This document shows positions 32,941 to 48,000 of a stretch of DNA of 64,000 bases, piece by piece. The notes under the pieces are model-generated. The model saw nothing but the letters and a program-made list of their open reading frames with translations, was not told the DNA's origin and ran no database searches. The stretch is from NCBI RefSeq assembly GCF_001949145.1, contig NW_019091463.1, forward strand, positions 1 to 64,000, written 5' to 3'. The position numbers and the translations under genes were made by a program. This stretch comes from Acanthaster planci. Taxonomy: Eukaryota > Echinodermata > Asteroidea > Valvatida > Acanthasteridae. Every line of letters starts with the position of its first letter. Position 1 is the first letter of the stretch.

Positions 32941-32996
32941 ACCGTGAAGTCTGTAACTGTATCGCGGATTTGTTTACCTAGCTAAAGACTTGCAAC

Positions 32997-33090
32997 ATGG
33001 ACCGCGAAGTGAATGGGCCACGGGCGGTCTACACCGTGTGTCTCTACACCTGTCTCCTACTTTGTACTTGTACAATTCGACTTGTATGTG
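32997..33090 (+). CDS. bambi: bambi B exon 1: signal peptide
   Basis: The exon opens with MDREVNGPRAVYTVC and a Leu/Cys-rich hydrophobic core, and ends in TGT G|GTAAGT. The ATG context (A at -3, G at +4) is strong, and a candidate TATA box lies 57 bp upstream. Confidence 0.88.
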
Positions 33091-36000
33091 GTAAGTTTGC
33101 TAATCAGTACAAAAATTTCTTCTTTCAATGCCGTTCTTCATTATCCTAATTTTTAGTTAACTGCATCATCAAGAAGAGTGAATTTCTTGGCACCCGCGCC
33201 GCTCGCGGTCATGATATGGCAAGCCAGTCATATTTGTCGATAAGTACGAATACATTTTCATAATTGTTATAGGTGATGAATTACTTGATAAGTTGTTATA
33301 TCTGATTTGATATATAAAAGTTTAAGCATGAGAGTAACATCAGTATATTGGAATTATAAAGATAATGATAAATACTACATACGCTGACATGAGCTTATGT
33401 GTGTTAGTAACCATAGAAACATTAGAAATAGTTACATTCTACAATTGATTTTTGAACAAAACGTTCAGCTCTTTCTTTATGTATTCTGCTGGCCACGCTG
33501 GTATAAATTAAACACAGATGTCGTCTCGCAAGACAAGCATGACACGTTTTAGTCTTTACCCTTTGCTGCAATCAGTATTCATCTTTGTGGTTGCTATGAC
33601 AAGCTATAGTGACCTGTCGAGAGGTCATAATAAGTACTATTCTGATGACCGTATCTGACAGATGGAATGAGTAGTTTTGAAGAATCCATACAGGAATTTC
33701 TGGAGCAGAGACCCATCATAACTCAGACTTTGTACTATGGTGGTCAGTGGCACTGTTGAAGTATAACTGAATGAGTTCACTTCTAGTGTTATTTGACAGT
33801 TAACATTCCTCAACCGAGACGTTTAGAGGTATGTGTCTATTTATATTCCTTTTCTTCTTCACGATGGCTACACCAAGTCACTTTTCTGGTGGAAAGTTCT
33901 TGTACAACTTCGAAAAAAATCGTTTGATGTTCTGTTAATGAAATAAACGCGCCCTGGTTACGTTAGGACCTGATAATGTCTTCAGAAGTTCAGTTTGTCA
34001 TGAACTAGCGTAATCTTAGCAGTGAATCTGGAATTTTTGGAACCAGATTGTGATTCAGAGTTCGGGTTATGGCGATAGACAGGCATGCATGTTGTAATCC
34101 ACGCAATGCAAGATCAATTAGGACCAGTTTAACTTGTCTGCGTAACTCAGTTGAGGGATGAAGTCACGCAGAATGAACTCATTTCTGTTGTCTCGAAGCA
34201 CGGAGAACTAAATCTTCTCTAGCTCTACCACTGCAGTGTACAGCGAGAGAATGTTTGGGGGGTCAACCGCACACAACCCCCTTCAACTCTGCGTCTGAAA
34301 CTGGCAAATGACCCAGCACATATCGTTCTGGCAGACCCACAGAACCGTTGGTGCCGTCTCACTCGGGCAGTAAATGGGCAACACAATGCATCATCTGCTG
34401 AACCCTGACGGAGACAATACAGCGGTCCTCCAATACAGCACAGAGGATAATAGCGTAGAGTACACAATTCTTAGCGAATTAATCGACTTTTCCTGCAAAC
34501 CAATGGCGCTAATGCCTGGCGGGCTACGAACCAAGAATAGCTTAAGTGCATTGATTTCCTCTCTCTGCCGTTGTTGGTTTTGCTTTGAGTTTGGCTGAGA
34601 GAGGGCCGTGTTGTTGTTCCATCTTGTTTGGGCATCTCTAAGCCTTTTCGTTGGGAGTTTACTGTCACAATGTTCATGATAAGTACGATGAGACCTGAGA
34701 ACCTTAAGGAAGAGAAATACAGAACGTGGTGTTTTGAGTACGAGAGGCAGGATCCTCTGACTAAAATTCTGATCTGACATTCAATGTCTATCAAGACAGT
34801 GAAGACCCAATGGTGACCACTTTATCCGTTGGCTTCATATTGTTTCAAGGGATTCCGTTGTAATCCGACAGCACCAAATTCCCAATTCATTGTTGCTGAC
34901 AAGTCGTAGTGTCTGCTTTCATCAATTAGTACTGAATCATCCTACTAGAACTTCGTGTAGCGCAGAGTTCATCACTACATTTTCACCCCATTGGACTCTA
35001 CAATATGACAAATGGTGACAAGTCGGCTATTGCAACTTCCCTTCTTTATTTCCACCTCTGACGGAGTCCAAAGTTTGATACAATTCTTTTTTTTTTACAT
35101 AATTTAACATGCGAATTGTATTGAAGCAATGGATAATTTACGCACACGACTCCGGTTGAGCACGGCGCAAGATAGTTAAACATCACGCAACTTGGTAGGA
35201 CTAGGTGTCCATTTGATGCATTCTCTGTTCGGCTGTAAATGGGGCTCTCATTGGCTACCTAGCACCCCTCGGAAACGGCTACATACAAAATGCTAGAGCA
35301 CTTCGCTTGCTTGCTCAGCGCGTATACTGTACACAAATTTATGATCTTTGGAACTAGGCCTTTATCAACGACCTTTATTATCGTACGCTCCAACATTTTT
35401 TTCCTGATCAGAGGGAGGTTTTTGATGAAGTCGGTCCGTCGCAAGAGTCAATTTTTCTGTTTGTATTATTCCCGATCCCTTTATGGTTACAATATAACAA
35501 AATTATGACAATATTTACTGACCAAATGACTTAGAGTGTTTGTGAATGCGTTTTTAAATCGTTGGAGCTTGGAAGTTAGGATATTGCTGTGAAGTGAATC
35601 ATTGTGTAAGACAGTCACTGTAAGCCAACATCGTGTCTAACTAAATGGACTCAAGGTCGCTTGTGGATTGTAAATGCACAGACCAGACCGACCTGTCGTA
35701 TATCTATCAATCAGTGAACAGACATTTACTATAGTCAGAGGTCATAAATAGGAGATCAAAATTAACTTGTTTAAAGCTCACCTCGACTTCTTGAATAGTG
35801 AAATACCTTGGCTAATCCTTGTGTACACGCGTTAAGACTTCCTTTTTCGGAATTCGAGAAAAGTGTTATGTCTTTATTGTCTAATGATGAATGCAAAATG
35901 AATTAAAAATGTCATGTCAAAGACGTGTCATTTCATCATCAATCCCGCAGCATAGAGGCTCCGAATTTTACATTTTAAATCCAGTTTTTGAATGTTCTAA

Positions 36001-39000
36001 CGATTTACGTGTACGTGTACATATACCCCATAACCCGTAAGACAAATGCGTGAAAACTGAATATTGCCATCTCTTTCCACTGCGTATCGTGTATAAAATT
36101 ATGGCTTCGTGAATGGATAAGAAAAGTTTCCCATCACGTTTGTGAAAAAGGCTCTGTCTAACAAACTTTTGTCGTGTAGAGAATGTGACAATTATTGTAA
36201 CCATGAAGTTATGCCTGGAACAATTGGTCCTTGTGTATTGTTCGACTGCTGATGCATCATATGACTTTATTTAGCAGGAACCAGTCTGCTGCATTCCGAG
36301 TTGTAATATGATCCAATATAAATTCTGCAACTTTCCTGACGGTTTGTAGCGTCAGACTTTTTAAACCAAGTTTTTTTTATTTTAAATCGCATTTCCATGT
36401 GGTTTTTGTGAGCAGCTAATACACACATGTAATACCTCATCTTGTTTCAATCGAAGTACAATAAATGCAGAAGATACGTCACCAGTTTGGCGCCGAAAGT
36501 GCGTTTATTGTTTGTGTTCACGCCTTGTACTCCACTGAAGCGTGTATGACGGAAATATTGCAGGGTACCTTTTGGAAAGGTTCGAGTTGGTTGGAGACGA
36601 CAACTCGGCACCACTTTGTTCAAAGTCCGGGTGGATGATATCTTTCCACAATTCACTGATTGTAAGAAAAGCAAATTTGCTCCGAATGAGGAAGAATAAA
36701 CTTATGTCCTTTGATTATTGTAGCCTGTATACCAGGCAGGTTAATTTCGCTAGTATAAATTGTGCTTGCCAATCATCCCTCATAAGAGACAAACTGCAAA
36801 TCCCGCATGGAAAGCAGAATTGCCAAGGGTACCAGCATAATCAGCCTGGTTTCTAATGACTAATTTGGTGTTAATATGCGTACTGTGATAGCAACGTTTA
36901 GTAGTCAAAAGCATTTTATCGTCAAAACGTTGCTTGTTCTGGATGCAATGGTGAAGGGTATTTCCTCTTTGGTTGTTGCGATCGGTTATCCGGAATCGAG
37001 AAAATGGTGTGACGAAGGAAAGTTTTAGGAACATGTGAATAGAAATAAGAATAAGATTTTCACTCCAAGCTACTGAGTTTATTTATTTCCCTCATTTCTT
37101 TTATTCAAGTTGTGATATATTGTAAGTATCGGTTCATTGTGTTTCTCCGTCCTGTGATCTTCAAATACTAAAGCAAATGTGTGGGGTGTGTGTGTGGGGG
37201 GGTAGTTATAATACAGCGTAAAATGATGAATGAAAATCACTTAATTTGGGGTCTTGAAGTCAGATTCATTAAGTGATGGTACTGTTCGTGTGGTTTTCGC
37301 CCAATTTTCCTAGCCTCCACCTGTCACATTATAAATTCTTTTACAGCAACTTGCGATCGTGAAAGTGTCTGGATGTTATGGTTTTAATCTTTTGGATTGA
37401 CTGCAGAAGTGAGTTTGGAACAGCGACTGTTGTTAACGAGGGATTTTTTTGTCAGTGCTTTCTCCATTTGCTGCCATGCTCATGGTGTTGTGCCGTGCTT
37501 ACATGTACATGTATGTACTGTTTCCATGCATTACCATGACCGCTGTTACAGCGTGGTCATGGTCAAAGCCTGAACAATCGAGCTGGGGTTCCTACTGCAA
37601 TACTTATTGACTACTGTTGCTATTCTTTTCTCAGGCTTGCCACTATCTTTCTCTCATGCGGCATAATTCGTAGACAATGAATCATTTCGGCATACGGAAC
37701 CCACGAGACGGCGCTGGGGATTGCCACTTCCTCTAAGTCCATGGAGTCTGGCCTTGAGACGTCATTTCCAAAAACCATGCACTTGAAGTTGGAGTTCATT
37801 GACAACTAGCTTTACAATGATGAGAATGTTTCTGTATGAAATTAATGACATGTGCTACTGTCAAGATGCAAAGGAAATGCCAGTTGGTAGGAGACTATTT
37901 CTCTCAAGAGAACACCCTTCATTCATCCAACATTTGACGGTCGAAAATTGCTAACTCAAATGCTTTGAATTGGACCATTGCAGATGTATCAGTTCTTATA
38001 TTTAATTTGTATCGCTGGATCTTATGTAGAATCATGATTAATGAACCATTTCTGGTTTTTAACCTCACAGCCATTCAGCATATTTCGGTTCCATCACCAA
38101 AAAACCTTGATTGCTACGTTGAGAAGGAAGATGACAGGAGATTAATTACACTTCTTCGTTGTGACTAGTGTTTGTCAGCTTATAGCAAAACATCGTAGGT
38201 TTAGGCTTATGTTTCTTGGTCGTTCGGTATACAGAAGAGTCAACTACATGAATCGAAAACAATTTTCAAGAATTTTGTATCATAATCAAAGTTCAGATCC
38301 TTTTCCATAGCAATGATTGAATTATAGTTTTCCTCCATCAAAGACCCTCATTGTACTATACATTGCTGGGTCCCGATTCAGGCAGGCTACATTTAAAATA
38401 GTAGTAGTGGCCCCGACTCCTTGTGTAGTTACTAGTCAAGTCTGTAGCCTCAGGCGTCTATATATGCATGAATGAACGTCTAAAGAATACTGTTTGTTCA
38501 GTGATGTGACATACCAAGCAACGTTAACGGTGATTGCAAGCGAATGCTCTAGGCCGATTACGGCGAAATGAGTTTACTTATGCTTGTTAGTTATGTCCAT
38601 GCTGTGTGTCCGTTTTGCCCTAACTACAGAACGGTTAAAGGGCTGAGCATACAGTGAGGTTTAGGAAATTCATTATACAAGAACTCAACAAAGCAGGATT
38701 TAAATCGAACTAAAATCACAAGCCAGCATGTGACACGATCTGCTTTACACGTTGTACACTCTATGTTCTAATGACTCCACTTTACAATGCCCTCGAATTA
38801 TTTTTTCATGTTTTTTATTTGATTTGCTTTGTTTTCTTTCGAAATGCTCCAATTTCTATGCATTTATTTCTTCTGTCCGGAATTTGGGACTTTTATTGAA
38901 GTTAAAAATGAAAGAATGATTCCTGGGTTCTGAAAGTGGAATACTGTCTTGCATCGCACGCTGTACGGTTAAGTTTATAACTTAGAATCTGCGTAAAATC

Positions 39001-42000
39001 GGTCCATTTAAAAACGCATTTTATGGTTGGAGAGGTCTGCATTCCCTCATATAGGAACCTACCAACATGAACAACCGCGAGAAATTAATTTGACGATGAT
39101 GCGTTGTGGCCTTGAGGTCCAAATGGAATTCATCTCTAGAGAAGAAATGTTTTCCCGCTTCTGGTATCGGCAGTACTGCGCATCGAATATCAATATTGCA
39201 GAGGAGAACTCGACTCAGTGTTCAGTCATTGTGGTCGATGCCATTAAAGAAGCAGACGACACCGAGACGACATTCTGCTGCCATGGTAACCATGGAAGTT
39301 ATAGTGAATGCTCAGCTGTGAATTCCATCTTAACAAGGTAAAATGGAGTGTTGTCGGGCGTACCAGCCTGCTTGGCTCTTATCGTTATCTCAGCCTTCTT
39401 TACAATTTGCTTACAACTTTTTACAAGATTTTTTATAGATTTCTTGAATTATTAGAAAAAAAAGTCGAATGATACGAGTTGGTGTAGTTTCTGGGCAGGT
39501 CATATGAGGCTCAGCATCATTTAAGCCAGAGGACTGAGGAGTCATTAGTGGGTATCAGTCTATTTCATGCATGTAGGTGTGAAAATGATTGAACTATTGA
39601 GTTTGGCGCGCGTTCAGAATGTCCCAGCCAATCAGGAGCTTGAATCTTACGAGACCGATAGGTTTTACATCTGTTAATTTGCCTTATCACCGTTGGACAT
39701 GGAATCCATAGTATTGGACGCGTTGCTGCGTGCTGCCGACGATTAGGCGCCGTAATTATTATTCGGCAAAATTTTTGGCAGGATGGTTGGTCGTTAGGGA
39801 ATTGTAGCCGTGTTGAACGGCCGTTGAATTCATCAGTGTGCGGAAGGACTGGCGTTACGGCGTTATGTAATGAATACTTTGCGGACGTCACGCTATACTC
39901 CTTCCTGCTTATCTTGTATATCTTCTTGTCATGCAGAGATAATTCGAATTCACTCAGATTGAATTATTGATATGTTGACAGACCATGCATACATGCACTT
40001 CACCGTCCTGATATTTACGTGTCCAGAGAGCTAACTGTGAAAACAGTAGTAGGCCTACTACGAGTACGATCCTATCGATACATGTATTGTGCTGTGGTAA
40101 ATGAATGGAATTGAGTGTACACGTTGCACGCCATTTTCCAGATTATAGTGTTAACGGGGATGGCTTTTATCAACATGACACCTCTTACTCTAATTCGAAG
40201 ATTGAGATTATTCTCGAAATCCAGAGAAATAAAAGAAATAAACAATTTACAATATAAAAAGTTTATCCATCGAGAAGGAATTTTTAAATTCTGATACCAA
40301 AGTCCATCGTTCTCATAATACCAATTTTTTTCAAATTTTCAGAATCACCTATTTGGTATTTCCGTGTTTTTTTCTCGTTTTAAGTTGAAATGTTCCTTTA
40401 CTGAGTGAAGCCATAATGGTGAAGAGGTCAAAACAGAGTGATAGTCTGCTGACTTTACATGTAGCTTCCTGGCTATAGTCTCACTGGAGTAACATCTCGG
40501 TTGCAGGTAGCTAAAAGAGCCCCAGGAATCTCGTAATATCAACCCGAAGTATATATTTCAGATTCCAAGCTTGGCAATAAAAAGCTAATGCATGTTATCG
40601 ATTTCCATTTCTGTTCTCTGTTTACTTTAATACATACATGCAGGCACAGGTCTCTTCCTACGTCTTTTTTTTCGTAACGATCTGTGCTGTGCTCTGTGTC
40701 ATATCTGTTTAAATTCTTCTGAAAGAGAAAAATTTTGAGGTTACGTTTAGTGTTGCATGCTACTTGTGAATTTTCAAAAGGTCAGAGCTTCATTTACGTT
40801 GGTTGGACCCATTTTAAGTTATTTCAGTTATCCAATTCAACTTGATTTGAATGATAAGACCTACATCTAGCGTATGACCTGTCTTCACTTGGAATGTGTT
40901 TTAGGAGTTACAAGCTCATGTCATCATCTCATGTTCATGTGGTTTAAATCTTGGTGATGTAACTATGGACTTTGCTTGCGATTTAAGAATAGCTGGTTCT
41001 AATATCAAACATATATCTAACCCAGTCACTTGCCATTATGACGACATAAAATCTTTCAAATTAATGAGACATCGTAGATGTGAGCTGTGGTAGAAAGAAT
41101 ATTGTGTCCCCAACAAACCATTTCATATTTCTAACTGGCCTTTTGAGGTCTAGCTTACTATCCTCATTATCTTGGAGTCTCGTTAGTCGTGAAGAGTCAG
41201 GAGACACTAAGTCTCCCCAATTTAACTAACCTCAGAGTTACACGCTCCAAGCGTAGTCATTAACTGGAGCCAGACTGATTAATGTCCCTCCCAAATGTCA
41301 TTTAATATTCATTATTGCAAGCATGGAGAGTCATTAACCTACATTTAACTACAGATTACATCTAGTATCATGCATATTCATGACATGACGTATTAATTTT
41401 TGTTACCGATACTATGAACTGACTTTTATGGTTAAGCTTTCGTGAAAATTTGTCCGCATGCGCATCAGGTAAACTGCATTGTAAATTTTGAAGTTCATGT
41501 ACATTTATATTAATTTACCATGGTTTTAACATTGATTTGAGTTGTGTTTGTCTTGTTTATCTGCGAAAAACCTACGAATGCCCCAAAAACTTTTCAGTAG
41601 GACTAATTCCACAAACAACATAGCAAAAATAACTGCGTTTTAAACAGCACAATACATTAAATTAATATCGTTGATGAGGAAATAAAACTAATAAGATGTA
41701 TAATTGAAGGAGAAGTTATTTTTGTGTCTTGTGCACAGGTATTGAACAACATGTCAAGGTACTGTACGTTTTTCTTAACGTCGTTTTTACTTAATGTTTT
41801 GATGATGACCTGGCAACCTTGTGGTCCATTGCTCACCTTGACGAGACAGTAAACACATCCGTAGGATCTACATCGACACCCCGCGGTGGCCCGATATGAC
41901 ACTCTGCTCAAACTCTCTCATTACATCACATGCTGTACCCTCTCTGCACCCCTCCCTTTGCCTATTGGTCCTCGTCACATCAATTCTTCATCCCCCGTCT

Positions 42001-45000
42001 GAGCCTCTTAGGCCAAGATGGACAATGATTACAGTAATTGGTCTCTCCGGAATTCAATCCATCATATCTGACAGACTGCGGGAAAAGTTGGATGAATATT
42101 TTAGTTGTTCATTTGTGCTTGGCTGCTGCTTGAAATTTCCTTTTCGTTGGGATATGGTTGAAAATTTTACCTTACACAACCTGCCCAATACAATTTGTAT
42201 CAGTCTTAAATTTTAAATTAATTCTTTACACTACTTAAATTTACTGTTGGTAATTTTTTCCTTTTATGCTTTGACATTATTTGATAATTTGTCCAGCTCT
42301 TGTGCACTGTCTTACATTTCTACAGATCGGATAATTTTAACATAATTTGCAAATACCAGCATTTGTATCTCTCTAACCAGCCTTTCTGTTAGATTACAAA
42401 TTCACTTTCATTATTATTTCGAGAAAAAACACTGTAGATTGTACGTAGCTCTGGAATCTTATTGGAGCATTATGGTTAAGGCATTTTATGGACAATCAAA
42501 GATCAAATAATTGTTCTATTTAAAACCAATTCTTCCCAAATTACTCAGCAAAACTGCTAGTCTTTCTATCTGTTGTTAAAACACTCATTGTTATCCTTCT
42601 CTGGATAGACGATCAAATATGCTTATCCATGAATACGGCCGGCTGGACGGTGCCTTCATGTTGAAAAAGATGACATGCAAATATGAAAGAGGTTTCTTTG
42701 TTCTGCTAATTTAAGATACATGTATTTATTATGCTAGCGTCTATTCAGACATAACCATTTTCTTGGAACCCGACATTTTGATATAATATTTGGTTTGTAA
42801 GTTGGTCAGTGAGGGCTATACAGTGCAAATGGAAAGGGGAAATGGAAAGGTGTGGTTAAGTTCGAAGCAAACTGTATAGGCTACCTTCATTTAGCTGACC
42901 AACTTTTACTTAACAAGATAGTTTCATTGCATGGTAGTTTAGCCTCTCTTGATGCAGATATCAAGCTTTACTCGTTTTTTTGCCAGATACACAGTCTTGC
43001 AAATTATGATACGGGCAATGGAGTATTTGTTTAGATTGGTACATGTATTTGTTGTGCTGAAATATTGATTGTTAAAGCACCATCTTTGTTGCTACTTCAG
43101 TCAGGTTCATACATTATTTGCTCTAAGCTTTGTTTGGTTCACTGTCATAAACGTCACCTGTTTCAATGCCACGGATAAATAGTTGTTACGTACTCTTTGT
43201 TGGTTGACATGCCTAGCTCTCGGGGTGCCGCGTGTTGAAGTCGCACTGCGCAGAAAAAGGGGTAGCTTTAATTGAGAAAAAAATATTGAAGAAATACAGC
43301 ATTGCTTTGGCCTGTCATTGTGTATACCTGAAAACATGAACTGCCTTGGAAGAGGAAGATGTCAACTACATATTCATATGACGTTTGTATCTGTGATAAA
43401 GTAGTACCGAGGACGCGAGGGAATGACGGTACAGAACAAACCAAAGAGTGCAGATATCGTTTGGTTTTGGCATTGTCAGAAATTAATAAACACATTAATA
43501 AATTCAAACGTATACCGTTAAACTGTAACATAGTTTCCCTAATTTCAGCTTTATATAGGGAATACACAGGATAGAATTTTTTGCAGTATGAAACCTCAGG
43601 ATTCGTTTATTTAATGATTTAATTGACGTATCCTTTACATCTTCGCCCGAGACAATCCAGGAGCCGATGTTCCTAGGTCTACGGTACACCAAAGTCAGAC
43701 ATGTAACTCAGTGACCGCTTAAGTTCCCTCTCACACATCGCTTCTCATGTTTCAGATTACCTGAGTCCTTCCATTTCAAACTATTTAGACAGAGTCTGGT
43801 CTGTATCAAAGTTATTTGTCCACAAGTCCCATTCAGTGACTAACACGCGGACAAAGGCTTAATAGCAACGCTGTTTTCATCCGGCGTCAGTAAGCGGGTC
43901 ATTTTTAAGCGCAGTCCCTCAGGATATGTGTTCTGTTATGCGTAATCCGAGGCAGGTAGAACTGACTTAAAACTCATCTACAAACCAAATTACTGCGGCT
44001 TTTCTTTGCAGTGTCAAACATCAGGGAGGTGTGTCCACAGTGTGTGATGTGTGGCGGCTTCGTCAGTTGGTTTGCTCAGGGACGAAAGGTTGGCGGTGAA
44101 GTGACACGGGGGAAGTTGCATGCGTGCGATTTGCTATTTTAACCCGTTGTGAAGTCATATCCGGTGGCTGCCGTAAGAAACTGCCACTTTAGTCCTCTTG
44201 AGATTTTTTTTTATCAATGCTTGCTGTTAAAGAAAGATATTTGAATATCAGTCCGTTGTATATTTATTTGCACGACCATGTACTTTTTGTGGAAGGATTG
44301 TTTCACTTGCAGTTCATATTTAGAAAAAGTAAGTCGTTATGTTAACGTCAGAGGGTTTGCTGGTCGATAAAGTCAGTCACCTATATTCCTAACATTTCCT
44401 CTTGGTCATTTTTATGGCCAAAAGTCCCTGAAATTTTTTCTTTCTGTTCCGTCACGGACCTCTCCTGTTTTTCTCGTCACACCACTGATATGATAGATAG
44501 ATGTCTGGTTTTCTGATAAACAGAAGCGAATATTTTTTGACCTTACCGCATGATGAAGTACAGACGCTGACCATTATCGTGGTGCAGCACCAGCCGGTAA
44601 TGCCATTTTTGTCAACGCTGTCAAATTGACCACCGCTCAGAGTGTAGTGCCCTCAACCCTTTTCTTTCTTTGGCGCCTTTTGGGAATGGTAAGTGGATGC
44701 TAGGTTATGATTGATATGTTCTCTAGGTTACTTGCAGTATTTGCCCTTATTGTCACCTTGAGTGAAAACCATTTATTCTGTCTGTGGCTCGTAATGCCGT
44801 TGTTTTGGGTGGAATGTTTGTCCTCAATATTTGAGATGTCCCTTCGATAGATGAAGTTTATATCATGCTACGTGTACTTCTTTTGAAAAAAATTAAAATT
44901 GAATTATCTTGAATGGAATGACAACTGCTTCGCTCTGTATGGCCACGATGTATAATAAGCTAACTGTGTCAAGAGGGCGTAAGGTTTTCAAATGCCCCAA

Positions 45001-48000
45001 AATTTAAAAATAGGCGCTAAGGTCTAAATTATGAACACATTTGTTCCCATGACCCAAATGCCTGACGGTGTTTCGGCAGTTACCCAAGGAATAACTGGAT
45101 TCAAATTGTAGAAATATTATCATTCTTCCAGTTTGTGTACCATATATCATAAAAATGAAAAAAACATTTTGCTGAACTGCGTGTCTAGGAGAGTAAGAAA
45201 AAGCGGCAGTAAACACAGTTATGTTCGAACTGGATACCCAATTATTTTCAACAAAAATATTAACAACGATAGGATGTGCCGTACTGTTGTTGTAATTTAC
45301 GAGTCGTTTTCGTAAACCATGGAGTGGTTCGCACTATTTCAGAAGTCCAAAGTCAGACTGGGTCCGTCGCCACGTCACTCAGCTCATATTTTATAGTCTC
45401 TATTGTGTCTTATAATCTTTAACATACACCCGCCGGCTGTCAATTATGAAACGTCGCGAATTATGGTAAAAATCATTATTGCGCGCGCAGAGCTCCAGTA
45501 GGTAGCGTTTGTCGCATCAGGCCTTACGAGTAGTGATATATTGAGCCGAATATGCTGTAAATTAGAGCTTATTTGGGAAGAGTTTGGACAAACTATCGTG
45601 AGCGGACTTCCAGAGGTATAACAACAGAAATGTATACGGGTGAACAGGGGTCGGTTAGCCGGGACATAAGCCGCGACAGCGTGGCGCGTCGTCCGTTCTC
45701 ACTCGTCTAAAACGCGGCGGTGATTGGTGCGAGGAGACCGCTTGCCTCGCTGGATGGTGTATGGGAAGAGAAAATGAGGTGAAGATATATATAAGTATGA
45801 TGCAGGGCAGACAGAATACTTGGCGTTTTCTCAGAAATGTTTCATCATCATTTCATGTAAGACGTTCCTGTTTCAAAAAACCTACGTTTTGTGAAGCAGC
45901 TCGTTTTCAAAGTGCAGAGTTGACATAAACCTATAATGATAGAAAACCAACTTTCTCAAGGTGCCGAACTTGCATGGAATGGATTGTTAGCATGATAAGT
46001 ATTTGCCTTGCACTTTCTTGCACAGGATCTTAACTTTCAACTGTGCGATTTATTGACAGACTCAAGAGATAATCAAAACCAATTAGGATTTTAATCTTAG
46101 CAGAGAATGACAGTAGTCAGTGACGTGCACCGTCATTAATTAGGTGGACTGACGATTTACTGTCGATTTCCGTGTTGTGAACAGTTCTGGGTAGCTTTGA
46201 TGGATGTTGTTTGTGGCATATCATCATCCATGTTCCTCAAATCGCTCTTGAATTTCACCAAAACGGAACTCCCCTTTCAATTGTAATAAGTAGCAACCTG
46301 TACTGGAAAGTCTGATGTGGTTCCCTTGCGTATTCAGTTTTTGTAAACTAACTGTAGTAGAGAGAAGATTTGCTTTTGAAAAATTGCTTGTGAAAGAAAA
46401 CCATGTACCGAAAGGAGTGGAGATTATGAAGCATTAGGGAGCTGCCCCGTTGACTTCCTCTGAAGTTCACATCTTGGAAGTTTCCTAATAGCCTGAAGTC
46501 ACTCTAGTCATCTAAGGATTAAATCAACGAGGAAGGTTCGGTTCCTTTCTTGTGAAGAAAAATCTAGTATTTTTAGGAAGCGGGAAATGAGTGGATTTTT
46601 GACGTGGGTTGAGTTTTTTGGTGAACTCGAATCATTGACCTTTATATTGGTGTTCAGTCTGGCATAAGCCAAGTGTCTGCTCACAGCTGTTTCCTTTCGG
46701 TGCTCTGAAAACTGTGGGCTTATGAGAAATCACCTAAGCGGAACAATTTAGTATACTTATCGTGGGCAATGTAATAGGTTAGTAATTGCCGAACGGTAGT
46801 TTACTAGTAGTTGCAAAGCAAGCAGTATAGTTTGGTTTTCCTTCGCTGTCATTTTCTTCGCTGTGATATCACTTATCGGACACGATTCTTTTCAGATGAT
46901 GCCGACCGCTCTCCGGAATGTACCTTCTATTTCCCCCAAAGCCTTCTCTCTAGGAGGTTAGATTCAGTATCTCGTATTTTAGGCTGTCTGTCTCTCCATA
47001 AAAGTGTGGACAGGACTTTGTGACGGTGTCTCGTTAAGTCAGTGAAGCGTGTTTGGCGCCAGCAGACAGCCAAGCAAGCGCGTCTCTACCTTGTCTTTTA
47101 TTCTCGCGTGTCCCGTTTCATTGTTCACGGTGCGTCGAATGGGCTGGATGGTCGGCCCAGTGTCTAAGCACCGTGTCATCTGTACGTGAGTTGGCCTGTC
47201 TGTTCTGGTCCTCTTTCGCACAAAGAAACCAGAGACACCACTCTATTGTTGCGCTAACAAAACAGTTAAGGATCACTTTTCTGGTGACAAAAGGGCTGGG
47301 AGTGAGCAGTGGCTCCAGCTTTTGCTTGGCTCCTTCGTGAAATAAAATGCCGTCACTGGGTAACAGTATAGCTGTTTCAACAAGACATGAAATAAGTGAT
47401 GTTTTGGTGAACCCGTCCTGTGATAAACACCTCTTTATTCCATGGAGGTCTACCTCCATGTTCATTATAACTTCTTTATGGACCATACTTGCTGACGGCA
47501 AGGGTATACCAAACTGACACTCCACTTGATTTTGTACCTCATAAGTTTAACCGGTTAATGCAGCTGAGCTAATGTTGGTAAAAGATTTATAGGTTTTCCA
47601 GTCGATTTGAAACTATTCAAATCATATAAAATGTTATACTGGGAAACCAAAATGGTACACAGACGGCCCAACCTGTAGCACTGTCGAAAGACAACAGCGG
47701 TTGAAATACAGAAATGTATTTTAGTATGGATTTCAGAATAGAAATTCTCAACTAGATTACAGCACAACTGAGGAATTGGGAATAATTCTCTTCTTGGTGC
47801 TAGCTAAGATTTATTGTGATCAATTGTTTACAATGAATTGCATTTTACAGTTTTTTTTTCTTACAGTTTCAAGACAGGAATGTGAGTAGTTTGATCTCAA
47901 CGTACAGGAGTCTGTGTGCGACAGGTTTTCCATAAATCATTGTTACATTCAAATCATTCTTGGAATTCTCTGTTTCATCCAAAGACAAATAGTGTCTAAA

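Larger units (their letters stand above)
26682..32996 (+). other. 3' UTR of BAMBI-like A and 6.3 kb spacer to bambi B
   Basis: Candidate poly(A) signals are ATTAAA at 27036-27041 and 27127-27132 and AATAAA at 28109-28114. The spacer holds a tRNA-like SINE candidate (28623-28765), a 17-bp perfect hairpin (30871-30924), TAGGCCTA words near 31434-31460 and the TACATGTA-rich upstream region of bambi B. I see no further gene on either strand. Confidence 0.55.

Noticed and set aside
34391-34780. 129-codon minus-strand frame in bambi intron 1
   Set aside because: It has no recognisable domain, no splice support, and overlaps another long frame on the same strand.
39027-39341. Plus-strand frame with a CCHGN-like segment resembling a three-finger CC box
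   Set aside because: Cysteine spacing does not fit a TGF-beta receptor ectodomain and there is no convincing acceptor; likely chance.
47118-47525. 135-codon minus-strand frame
   Set aside because: It matches no known family by eye and overlaps a plus-strand frame of similar quality.
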